From positions 1 to 48,421 of the forward strand of contig JAAYTA010000069.1 in NCBI GenBank assembly GCA_012518185.1: a stretch of DNA of 48,421 bases, written 5' to 3'. Made by a program: the position numbers and the translations under genes. Source of the stretch: Methanobacteriota archaeon. Its GTDB lineage: Archaea > Thermoplasmatota > Thermoplasmata > Methanomassiliicoccales > Methanomassiliicoccaceae. Below are positions 35,565-43,760 of the stretch, piece after piece; position 1 is the stretch's first letter, and each line of letters starts with the position of its first letter. The notes beneath the pieces were generated by a model. That model searched no databases, had not been told where the DNA came from, and worked only from the letters and a program-made list of their open reading frames with translations.

Positions 35565-37262
35565 ATGGGTCGCACAATGTCTGTCGAGCTTAAAGATGTC
35601 TTATGGAAGTATGCACTGCAAAATGCTGCCCTCTATGGAGGGAAAGCCAACCCCAAGGCAGTAATGGGAAAAGCTATGGCTGAGATGCCTGAATTACGTT
35701 CTCAAGCCCGAGAAGTATCCATTGCAGCTGCAGAAGTATGCAAGGAGATTTCTGAGTTGCCAATCGATGACATCTGCCGGATGGTCGAAGACATAGATCC
35801 TACTTTACTCGAGAAAACCAAGTGCGAGCGCAAGAATGTACTACCTGATCTCCCTATGGCTAAGGGAAATAAAGTAATCATGCGTGTAGCGCCTGGCCCA
35901 TCAGGTCCTCTTCATTTAGGACATACTCGTGTAGCAATATTAAATGATGAATATGTGAAGCGATACGATGGTAAATACATCAATCGTATAGAAGATACCA
36001 ATCCAGAAAGAATAGATCCAGAAGCTTACCGTATGATTCCAGAAGATCTAGAGTGGTTGGGCGTAGATATCCATCAAACAATCATCCAGAGCGATCGTTT
36101 CGAATTGTACTATGATATCGCACGTCGTCTGATCGATATTGGGCAAGCATATGTTTGCTTATGCAAGCCGGAAGATATGCGTCAGTGTAAGGAAGATAGT
36201 GTGGCTTGTCCGGATCGTGATCAATCTCCAGAAGAAGCTAACGAATTGTTCGACCGTATGCTTTCTCATGACTTTGGAGAGGGAGAGGCGGTGCTTGTGA
36301 TTAAAACAGACATACATCATCCTAATCCAGCAGTTAGAGATTTTGTAGGTCTTCGTATAATTGATTCCGTACCTCATCCTAAGACTGGATCGCGCTACAG
36401 TGTGTATCCTATGATGAATCTTTCAGTAGCAGTAGATGATCACGAGCTAGGGATGACACATGTGATACGTGGTAAAGATCACTTGAATAATACTATTAGG
36501 CAGGAATATATCTTTAATCATCTTGGATGGGAGAAGCCCTTATACTTCCACTATGGTCTAGTATCTATCCCAGATGCTATTCTAAAAACTTCCACAATCG
36601 GTGAAGGAATTCACACTGGTGAATTTTCAGGATGGGATGATGTTCGATTAGGAACTGTAAGGGCAATGGCTAGGAGGGGCATACAGTCCGAAGCGATCCG
36701 GAATTATTGGATAGACGTTGGTATGAAGGAAGTAGATATTGAATTCTCATGGGAGAATCTTTATGCTTTTAATAAGCAAATAGTTGACAAGACCGCGTCT
36801 CGATACTTCTTCACCTGGGATCCAGAATTAATCGACATAGTGGGAGTAGATCGCATTGAGGCACATTGTCCTATACATCCAGATCATCATGACCTTGGGT
36901 GCAGAGATCATACTCTAACTGCACCATTGAAAGTCTACATGACTAGGGAAGATCTTAACGAATTTAAACAGCGTGGATCTATCCGATTGAAAGATCTTTG
37001 TAACTTGCGCTGGGATGATGGAAAAGCGACGTATGCAGGCAATGATATAAGTGTACTAAAGGAAGGTTGGAAGATTGCTCATTGGTCACCTCCTAATTCC
37101 ATTCCAGCAAAAGTATTCCTTCCGGATGGCACCATACGCAAAGGTGTTGCTGAACCCATATCAATAGATGAGCAGGGAAAAGTTGTACAATTCGAACGAT
37201 TCGGATTTGCTCGCATAGAGACTGTGGATCCTGAAGTAACTGCCTTTTTTGCTCACACTTGA
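35565..37262 (+). CDS. gltX: Glutamyl-tRNA synthetase, archaeal/eukaryotic class
   Basis: 565 residues. Charges tRNA-Glu (and tRNA-Gln in archaea, for the GatDE route). HIGH-type motif is HLGH in PGPSGPLHLGHTRVA (about 107-121); IEDTNPERIDPEAY follows; the KMSKS-type loop reads KTSTIGEG. A C-terminal beta-barrel anticodon domain (about 390-565) replaces the bacterial helical cage, so this is the archaeal type. An extra N-terminal helical region of about 95 residues is typical. Two in-frame starts (MGRTM) lie at the beginning; the first is used. Confidence 0.95.
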   Translation: MGRTMSVELKDVLWKYALQNAALYGGKANPKAVMGKAMAEMPELRSQAREVSIAAAEVCKEISELPIDDICRMVEDIDPTLLEKTKCERKNVLPDLPMAKGNKVIMRVAPGPSGPLHLGHTRVAILNDEYVKRYDGKYINRIEDTNPERIDPEAYRMIPEDLEWLGVDIHQTIIQSDRFELYYDIARRLIDIGQAYVCLCKPEDMRQCKEDSVACPDRDQSPEEANELFDRMLSHDFGEGEAVLVIKTDIHHPNPAVRDFVGLRIIDSVPHPKTGSRYSVYPMMNLSVAVDDHELGMTHVIRGKDHLNNTIRQEYIFNHLGWEKPLYFHYGLVSIPDAILKTSTIGEGIHTGEFSGWDDVRLGTVRAMARRGIQSEAIRNYWIDVGMKEVDIEFSWENLYAFNKQIVDKTASRYFFTWDPELIDIVGVDRIEAHCPIHPDHHDLGCRDHTLTAPLKVYMTREDLNEFKQRGSIRLKDLCNLRWDDGKATYAGNDISVLKEGWKIAHWSPPNSIPAKVFLPDGTIRKGVAEPISIDEQGKVVQFERFGFARIETVDPEVTAFFAHT

Positions 37263-37364
37263 TACTAGCATAGCTAATTAAGGTAGTATCTAGATGGAGT
37301 ATTAATCCATCATAATTTATTTAACTCTATTACTATTTCCTGCCGATAGAATAGGGAAAATAAT

Positions 37365-39425
37365 ATGGTAGAGGGAGCGGTCGCTAGGTTCGAAATCGCA
37401 CAAGAAAATACAGATTTTCAATACGCTCTCCTAGATAGAAATAGAATAATTGTTGATATGAATCGTGCATTTTCTATTACACTAGGAGGAGTTGCTATTG
37501 GCGATATATTAGATCCGGATATACATCCTGTAGCTTCAGCCCTATGTGATGCAATACGTTCAGGTGAAGAAACGACCGTAGTGTGTGATTTTACCAGATA
37601 TGATATATCTCGATCAGAAGCCAATAATACGATTATTGTAGGAAAGCTATTGACTCCTAGTCATGATGATCTACTCTATCACACATTGTTTCTAAATGCA
37701 TCCAATCCTATGCTAATCCTTGATAGAGTCCATGCTACAGTATATGATGCAAATTCTTTAGCTGCCTTAATATTTAATCAACCTAGAGAAGAATTTATTG
37801 GCTTACATATCTCAGAACTGCTAGCCGACTACTCCGATTTATTATCAAAAGAAGAAGGTAATTTCCAGACCTATTGTTTACTTCCTGAATATGATATGGA
37901 AATAGGGATTGATTATCACCTAACTGTCATTGACGGACGCAGTATGGTCTTAATTAAGATGTCCGAAGGTAAACCTCATGAATCTATCTTGCAGAATAAT
38001 TGCAGAACAATAATAGATGCTACTTTCGAAGGAATTGTAGTACATCGTGATTATATAATTCAGGATTGTAATCAGACATTTCTTGAAATGATTGGACTGG
38101 CTAAGGATGAATTAATAGGGTCCAATATTCTAGATTTTATTCATGAAGATTATAGAAGTAATGTGATTCAGCGAGTAAATGCTAGACGTATTGATCCTCA
38201 TCAGATAATTATCCAATCTAAAGATAATGTGCCTCGTCGAGTTATTACTAGAGGACGTAGAATTATATGCGATGGCCAGCCAGTAAGGATGGCAGTATTC
38301 CTTGATATTACTGAAGAAGCAAATATCTCAGCAAGATTAGAAGAAGAAAAGGCCAGGCTCCAGGCAACAATAGATAGTTTACCAGTAGGTGTAATAATAA
38401 CTGATACCCTAGGTGGATTCATAGAATGTAATGAGATGGCATCTATCATGTGGGGAGGCAAAGTAAAGGCGGAAGACTTTTTTGACTACGATCAGTTCGT
38501 AGCATATAATGAGAAGGGAAATAGAGTGCGACCCGAAGAATGGGGATTAACCAGAGCAATATTGCATGGCGAAACTTCTATGGGTGAATTATATGACATT
38601 ACACGTTTTGATGGAAGTCAGAGTACATTGGTCATATCAGCAGCTCCTATTAGAGGAGTGGATGGTAAAATACTGGGGGGAGTGGAAGTCACTCATGATA
38701 TCACTCGGCAGAAAGAGCTTGAGAGATCTCTCCGGATGACCAGGAATAAAGCTGAATTATATCTTGATATATTGACTCATGACATAGTCAATTTTAACAC
38801 TGCTCTTATGAGTTATCTGGATCTCGTATATCGAGACTTATCTATTGGCTCTTCTTCTTCAACGTATGTAGAGCGATGTCTTGATACATTACAGGCATCT
38901 AATGAATTGATTTTTTCCATACAGAAAGTGAATCGCTCAGAAATGGAGAATCGAGAAAGAAGTAATATCAAAGAGTTGTTTGATTCGATCATTTCTACTC
39001 TTCCAATACCTCCTAGTCGTCAGATATATGTAGATCAAGAGTATGAAAATGATTTAATTGTTGAGCATAGCGGCCTACTAAGAGAGGCGTTGGCTAATCT
39101 AGTCAGCAATGCTGTAATACACACTAGCGGAGAAGTGTGTATATGGACTAGAGCATGGCGAGAAGGTAAGCGGGTGATCATCTCGATAGAAGATAGTGGT
39201 GAAGGCATTAAAGACGATCTTAAGGCTCATCTATTCAAACGGCATGTAAAGGGTTCGAGAAAAGGCCCAGGGCAGGGTCTAGGACTGTCGCTAGTAAAAT
39301 CACTTATAGAGAATCACGGAGGTAGCGTCAGAGTAGAGGATAGAGTACCTGGAGATAGTTCACAAGGGGCAAGGTTTGTTGTCTCATTGCCATTAGCCGA
39401 TCTCCCAAATCCATGTGATAATTAA
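37365..39425 (+). CDS. Cytosolic multi-PAS histidine kinase
   Basis: 686 residues without membrane segments. Three or four PAS-like units: around 20-90, 105-195, 205-320 (IIDATFEGIVVHRDY ... LDITEEAN) and 325-450 (IDSLPVGVIITD ... EVTHDITRQKELERSL). The kinase core has the phospho-acceptor His in LTHDIVNFN, N box ANLVSNAVIHT, G box EDSGEGI and GQGLGLSLV. PAS cofactors cannot be told. It ends 1 nt from the stop of the convergent hemerythrin gene, and no response regulator is encoded nearby. Possibly a redox or ligand sensor. Confidence 0.88.
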   Translation: MVEGAVARFEIAQENTDFQYALLDRNRIIVDMNRAFSITLGGVAIGDILDPDIHPVASALCDAIRSGEETTVVCDFTRYDISRSEANNTIIVGKLLTPSHDDLLYHTLFLNASNPMLILDRVHATVYDANSLAALIFNQPREEFIGLHISELLADYSDLLSKEEGNFQTYCLLPEYDMEIGIDYHLTVIDGRSMVLIKMSEGKPHESILQNNCRTIIDATFEGIVVHRDYIIQDCNQTFLEMIGLAKDELIGSNILDFIHEDYRSNVIQRVNARRIDPHQIIIQSKDNVPRRVITRGRRIICDGQPVRMAVFLDITEEANISARLEEEKARLQATIDSLPVGVIITDTLGGFIECNEMASIMWGGKVKAEDFFDYDQFVAYNEKGNRVRPEEWGLTRAILHGETSMGELYDITRFDGSQSTLVISAAPIRGVDGKILGGVEVTHDITRQKELERSLRMTRNKAELYLDILTHDIVNFNTALMSYLDLVYRDLSIGSSSSTYVERCLDTLQASNELIFSIQKVNRSEMENRERSNIKELFDSIISTLPIPPSRQIYVDQEYENDLIVEHSGLLREALANLVSNAVIHTSGEVCIWTRAWREGKRVIISIEDSGEGIKDDLKAHLFKRHVKGSRKGPGQGLGLSLVKSLIENHGGSVRVEDRVPGDSSQGARFVVSLPLADLPNPCDN

Positions 39426-39426
39426 T

Positions 39427-39879
39427 TCATATGCGCAACTGTTGAACAATAGTCCGATGTGCCGCTTCAAATTCTCTATCTAATTCTTCACGCTCTTCTT
39501 CATCGAATAATTCCTGAAGGAGTGGAAATATGTTCCCTTCCTCTATCTGAAGATGTAAAGATAACATATTATTTGCTACTACTAATCTAGGTATCCAGAC
39601 TTCTTCCGTAATCTCCAGTTCTGCTAGATCTCGCATCAGCATACGTAATATACGATGCTCTTCGAGTGATTGTAGCGCTATTGGACGAACGTCTATATCT
39701 GTCGCCAACTTAGCATATATCGTCTGCTCTTCGGCCCTCTCATGACTTTCCACAGCGATCATTAGATCGATGAATCGACGACCATATGATTCTGCATCGA
39801 TTATGTCTAAATCCAGCATGTTGCTGAATGCTGTTTGAAGCTCTTCATGTTCTTCTCTCAGTCTCCTGGTGATGTCCAT
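39427..39879 (-). CDS. Hemerythrin HHE-domain protein, in feo gene group
   Basis: 150 residues, four helices. Probable iron ligands: LREEHEELQTAF (about 10), ESHERAEEQTIY (about 48-60), EEHRILRMLM (about 83), LHLQIEEGNIFP (about 115-126). Follows feoB by 50 nt on the same strand, so it may be expressed with the ferrous-iron uptake genes; an iron-binding, oxygen- or NO-sensing role next to iron transport is plausible. Converges on the multi-PAS kinase gene with a single base between stops. Confidence 0.82.
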   Translation of the reverse strand: MDITRRLREEHEELQTAFSNMLDLDIIDAESYGRRFIDLMIAVESHERAEEQTIYAKLATDIDVRPIALQSLEEHRILRMLMRDLAELEITEEVWIPRLVVANNMLSLHLQIEEGNIFPLLQELFDEEEREELDREFEAAHRTIVQQLRI

Positions 39880-39929
39880 TATATGCCTCTTACTGAGCGT
39901 CTGAGCGGCTGGTATATTGTAATTGCCCT

Positions 39930-41858
39930 TTACCCTAGCACTGCGAACAGCTTAAAGACATAATTTGCAATGATACCAAGAGTTAGTGCTATACCGATTG
40001 AGGCAGCTGATATTACTACAGACGATTTTGCTCCAAATTCTTTTACAAGAGCTGCTAATACGCCAAGGCATGGCATATATGTCGCCATGACTAGTGCAAA
40101 GACAAACATCTGTTGTGGAGATAATACAGTGCCTAGATCTCCACCAGTACCGAGCGCAAATATTACGAACAATATTTGCAATGACATTTCTTTTCTTAAG
40201 ATCCCGAAGATTAGTGCTATGATAATGACAGGTGGAAGGCCGAGTAGTCCCTCAGTCAAGGGAGTGAGTGGTCCTACTAACACATCCAATATGTCAAAAT
40301 TAAGGAGTGTAGTAAGGATGAGACTGCCCACTAGCAATAAGGGGAAGGCAATTACGAAGAATTCTTTCATCCTCATCCATGTTTTCAAGAGAATGTTTCT
40401 AGCAGACGGTACCGCAAGATCTGGTATCTCAATAGCTAAGCTAGGCGGTTCTGCCTTTAACACTTTATGAAGGATCCGTCCTAATAATAGAGCCAATCCT
40501 ATGAGTATTAGATAGATCAGTCCAGCCCAGAATATTCCGGAAGCCTTACCAACAGTACCTATTATAATGACTGTTTGTGCAGTGCAAGGTACAGCTACAA
40601 CAATTATTGTGGCTAGAATTAAGCGTTGTCTTCTAGAATCTAATGTTCTAGTAGCCAATATTGCTGGAACATTGCATCCAGTACCTACTATCATAGGAAT
40701 AATAGTTCGACCATGTAGGCCTAATTTTACCATTATTCCATCAAGTAGCATGACTACTCTGGGAAGATATCCAGAGTCTTCTAGTAATCCTAGTAGTATG
40801 TAGAATACTAGCACATATGGGATTACTATTTCCAGCATAGCTTCGATCGTCACATTTATACTGGATGCTATGATTTCTCCTATATCTCCACCAATAAATG
40901 CAGCCATTTGATCGAAGAAGTCTCCGATCAATAGGAGATATGTATCGACCAATAGATCCTCTAGATATCCTCCTATCAACACTACAGATAGGAAGATACC
41001 AAGTAAGACTGTCAGTAAGATTGGTATGCCAGTGATGGGGCGTATAGTTAATTCAGAAGCGCGCTCTCGAAGGGACATTGGACCTTCCAATTTTCCGATT
41101 GAGCTGGTTGCTATAAGGCCCGACTCGCCATAGCGATCACGGGAAATGTGTACTTCAACATCTTCTCCATGGTCTAAACGAAATGTCTCTCTAAAATCTT
41201 CAACAGCATCAATTGTGTGATCAGGGAATTGTTCTTCGAAAAGTTCATTCCCTTCCAATAATTTAATCAGAGCACCACGTATAGGAAAGCCTTCATCAGT
41301 GAATGCTTGATCACGTGCCATATCTTCTAGAAATGCTTCTATGTGACTATCATATCTAGTAACATATGAGGAGCGTGGTACACATCCTTGAACGATGACG
41401 TGCATAAGTTCATCGATTCCCTCTCCCGTAGTGGCAACAGTTGGAATAATGGGCGTTCCAAGAATATTAGAGAGTTTGTCAACATCCAATGAGTATCTCT
41501 TTCGAGCCTGATCCATGAAGTTTAGCGCTACAACAACTCGATATCCTAACTCGATGAGCTGAAGTACCAATACTAAGTTCTGTTCAAGTCGAGTAGCATC
41601 TACAACAGCAACAACACAATCAGGACGCTTTTCAAATAATAAACTCGTAGCGACTTTTTCGTCTTCAGTGGCGCCTGCTAATGAATAAGTACCTGGTAGA
41701 TCAAAAACTGTGATGCGCTTTCCTTCATGTGTTACTACGGCCTCTTCAAATTCCACAGAAGTTCCTGGATAGTTAGCCGAGATCACACCGATGCCAGTTA
41801 TTCGAGTAAATAGAGCTGACTTACCCACATTGGGATTGCCCATTAATACCAATCTCAT
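39930..41858 (-). CDS. feoB: Ferrous iron transport protein FeoB
   Basis: 642 residues. N-terminal G domain: G1 GNPNVGKS (7-14), G3 DLPG (about 54-57), G4 N-F-M-D (about 113-116). A linker domain precedes a membrane part with about eight to ten spans from residue 290, including two Gate motifs with ground-state Cys: PMIVGTGCNVPAILATRTL and the later MPCLGVLAALVKEFG. Takes up Fe(II) across the cytoplasmic membrane. FeoA is not separate: its domain is fused to the regulator encoded 10 nt upstream. FeoC is absent. Confidence 0.95.
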   Translation of the reverse strand: MRLVLMGNPNVGKSALFTRITGIGVISANYPGTSVEFEEAVVTHEGKRITVFDLPGTYSLAGATEDEKVATSLLFEKRPDCVVAVVDATRLEQNLVLVLQLIELGYRVVVALNFMDQARKRYSLDVDKLSNILGTPIIPTVATTGEGIDELMHVIVQGCVPRSSYVTRYDSHIEAFLEDMARDQAFTDEGFPIRGALIKLLEGNELFEEQFPDHTIDAVEDFRETFRLDHGEDVEVHISRDRYGESGLIATSSIGKLEGPMSLRERASELTIRPITGIPILLTVLLGIFLSVVLIGGYLEDLLVDTYLLLIGDFFDQMAAFIGGDIGEIIASSINVTIEAMLEIVIPYVLVFYILLGLLEDSGYLPRVVMLLDGIMVKLGLHGRTIIPMIVGTGCNVPAILATRTLDSRRQRLILATIIVVAVPCTAQTVIIIGTVGKASGIFWAGLIYLILIGLALLLGRILHKVLKAEPPSLAIEIPDLAVPSARNILLKTWMRMKEFFVIAFPLLLVGSLILTTLLNFDILDVLVGPLTPLTEGLLGLPPVIIIALIFGILRKEMSLQILFVIFALGTGGDLGTVLSPQQMFVFALVMATYMPCLGVLAALVKEFGAKSSVVISAASIGIALTLGIIANYVFKLFAVLG

Positions 41859-41868
41859 ATTTCATCCC

Positions 41869-42675
41869 TTAGTCCGAGTCAGTATCAGTTTGTCTCTGCT
41901 TGTAAGCGCTAGCGCGTCGTTTTTTAGGCGACAGACACAGTCTTCTGCGTGGGCACGCAGCACCGCGACGACTGCTTTTCCAGAATTTGGGGCAATGCGC
42001 ATCTATTGATGGGCCAGCATCGGAACTTACACGAATTAATGAAGCATAATCTCGACCAATAGCTACGCGTGTATCATTCATTCTGATAAGAAGTGGTCCC
42101 CCCATAGGAACTTGTTCTTCAACTATGACTTTACGGCCAGGGACGAATCCCATACTAATAAGGCGACGTATCATAGTGGGATCATTGCACACTAGATGAG
42201 AGATCGTACCTTCATCACCCAATCCTAAGTTCATTATTGGGAATGACTCTGTTTCATCGTCATCAATATGCTCAGAGGGAGGTATTGGATCGCCTCCGGG
42301 ACACTCAGTGGGATTATTCAAAATTCGAGAGAGTGCATCTATTGATTCATCTGAGATATTGTGCTCAAGTCCCATAGCTTCCTCATGACTATCCTCATAA
42401 GATCGACCTAATACATCAACTAGAAAACGTTCTAATAATCTATGGCGCCGCTTAATCTTCTTGGCCACTTCATTGCCAGCGGGAGTGAGTGTTACACCTT
42501 TGTAGCGTTCATAATTGAGATAACCTTCTGAAGCGAGTTTTTGAGTCATCTCGGTAACACTTGCCGGTGATAAATTCAATCGGTTGGAGATTTCAGATGT
42601 CTTAACTAGATCTCCATTTCCGGATAGATCATAGATACATGCTAGATAATCTTCGACATTCTCGCTGATCTTCAC
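41869..42675 (-). CDS. DtxR-family iron-dependent regulator fused to FeoA domain, with Cys-rich basic tail
   Basis: 268 residues. An N-terminal winged helix (about 5-65; SEISNRLNLSPASVTEMTQKL), a DtxR dimerisation/metal domain with AMGLEHNISDE (100-110) and the family's CPGGDPIP (125-132), then a FeoA/SH3-like domain (about 145-215; MIRRLISMGFVPGRKVIVEE). Position 102 of DtxR is Met here (M101) rather than Cys, so metal choice (iron or manganese) is not certain. An unusual basic tail (about 220-268) has C228, C241 and C247. The start is a GTG at 42675 with TATA at 42697-42704, consistent with leaderless transcription. Next gene is feoB; expected to regulate iron uptake and itself. Confidence 0.88.
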   Translation of the reverse strand: MKISENVEDYLACIYDLSGNGDLVKTSEISNRLNLSPASVTEMTQKLASEGYLNYERYKGVTLTPAGNEVAKKIKRRHRLLERFLVDVLGRSYEDSHEEAMGLEHNISDESIDALSRILNNPTECPGGDPIPPSEHIDDDETESFPIMNLGLGDEGTISHLVCNDPTMIRRLISMGFVPGRKVIVEEQVPMGGPLLIRMNDTRVAIGRDYASLIRVSSDAGPSIDAHCPKFWKSSRRGAACPRRRLCLSPKKRRASAYKQRQTDTDSD

Positions 42676-42696
42676 GAACCTGAGATAGAGTCCGCA

Positions 42697-42725
42697 TATA
42701 AAATATTATTTGGGTCGACCTAAAT
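42697..42725 (-). promoter_or_regulatory. dtxR-feoA promoter with iron-box-like palindrome
   Basis: On the minus strand the TATA box ATTTTATA (42697-42704) lies about 25 nt before the GTG start. Directly upstream, 42708-42725 reads ATTTGGGTCGACCTAAAT on the plus strand, an 18-bp inverted repeat with one mismatch, of the TTAGG...CCTAA type bound by DtxR/IdeR proteins. It abuts the TATA/BRE and begins at the stop codon of the upstream gene, so it most likely mediates metal-dependent autoregulation of the dtxR-feoA-feoB operon. Confidence 0.6.
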
Positions 42726-43760
42726 TCATAGATCTCGGAAGGGCACTACATCACAGCAGCCACATTCATGGCACATTGTATTAATGCTTCTAGTATCGAG
42801 ATCATATCTTTTCAGTATTTCTTTATGACTTCTGGCTAATCGTAATAATCTATCTGGACTTATGGGATCGGGGCGCCCTAATGCCTCCTCCATTGCCTCC
42901 CGATTCATATCATTGAGTCTTATCGGCCTAAGTGTTGCGACACATCCTCTCATGGCAAGAGCTTCAATTCCTTCAAGGAGTTTTTCATCTGTTTCACCCA
43001 TGCCCAATATCACATTGGATGTAACTTTACCATGTCCAAACACCTTGGCTGCATAAGCGATTGCTTCCAAGATCCAATCGAAATCTAACTCTCCACAGAC
43101 CTTATCGAATATTTCTCTATCGTATGTTTCAATGTTGAGTTTGATCTCATCCGCCCCTGCCTCTCGTAGTGAATCTATCTGCTCCAGACAATCCACATAA
43201 GGTTCAACTCCAATAGGCATGGTTGGAAGTTCCTTTCTGACGCGCTTAACGATCTCTATCATACGATCGACTGTTTTCTGCGGTGATGACTCTACTGCAG
43301 AAGTCAATGCTACTGCCTTCAGGCCACCCCGGTGATATGAGGTCAAAATCATATCTACAATACGATCGCTGTCCAATGACTTGGTAATTCGTTTATCTAA
43401 ACGTGGGGAAGTGCAGAATTTACAAGAATATATGCAGTTAGTAGATAAATTGAAGAAAGCTTGTTCTGGAGCATGATATATAGTGGGCTGGAACGTCACG
43501 TTGTTAGTTAATATTTCATTATTATGCATTATTAGATAACGATCTCCACTCTTTACTAGTTCAAAATCTCCTTCATGAGTAGATATTGTCTTCTTTACTC
43601 TAGTTCCATCAAAGCAGAACACCATACTATGTGTGCCGGCTCCTGGTCCAGCGGTAGAACGAGATAAGGGAAAAGGAGGACGGAAGTCAGTCGAGACTTT
43701 TATTGCACCACCCGTTAGCAAGATAGCCTTTCTCCGAGCGACTAGGTAGTTCTCTTCCAT
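42726..43760 (-). CDS. Radical SAM protein of unknown substrate with C-terminal CHECGCC cluster
   Basis: 344 residues. Radical SAM motif C109-x3-C113-x2-C116 (NLSTNCIYSCKFC), then LNIETYDREIF and VILGMGETDEKLLEGIE, which resemble the biotin-synthase/lipoyl-synthase type barrel. About 100 residues of unknown fold come first. The C-terminus ends in CHECGCC (C330, C333, C335, C336), a possible second iron-sulfur site. It overlaps the cysS end by 19 nt on the same strand, so it is translated with the cysteine genes. Substrate not recognised. Confidence 0.75.
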   Translation of the reverse strand: MEENYLVARRKAILLTGGAIKVSTDFRPPFPLSRSTAGPGAGTHSMVFCFDGTRVKKTISTHEGDFELVKSGDRYLIMHNNEILTNNVTFQPTIYHAPEQAFFNLSTNCIYSCKFCTSPRLDKRITKSLDSDRIVDMILTSYHRGGLKAVALTSAVESSPQKTVDRMIEIVKRVRKELPTMPIGVEPYVDCLEQIDSLREAGADEIKLNIETYDREIFDKVCGELDFDWILEAIAYAAKVFGHGKVTSNVILGMGETDEKLLEGIEALAMRGCVATLRPIRLNDMNREAMEEALGRPDPISPDRLLRLARSHKEILKRYDLDTRSINTMCHECGCCDVVPFRDL

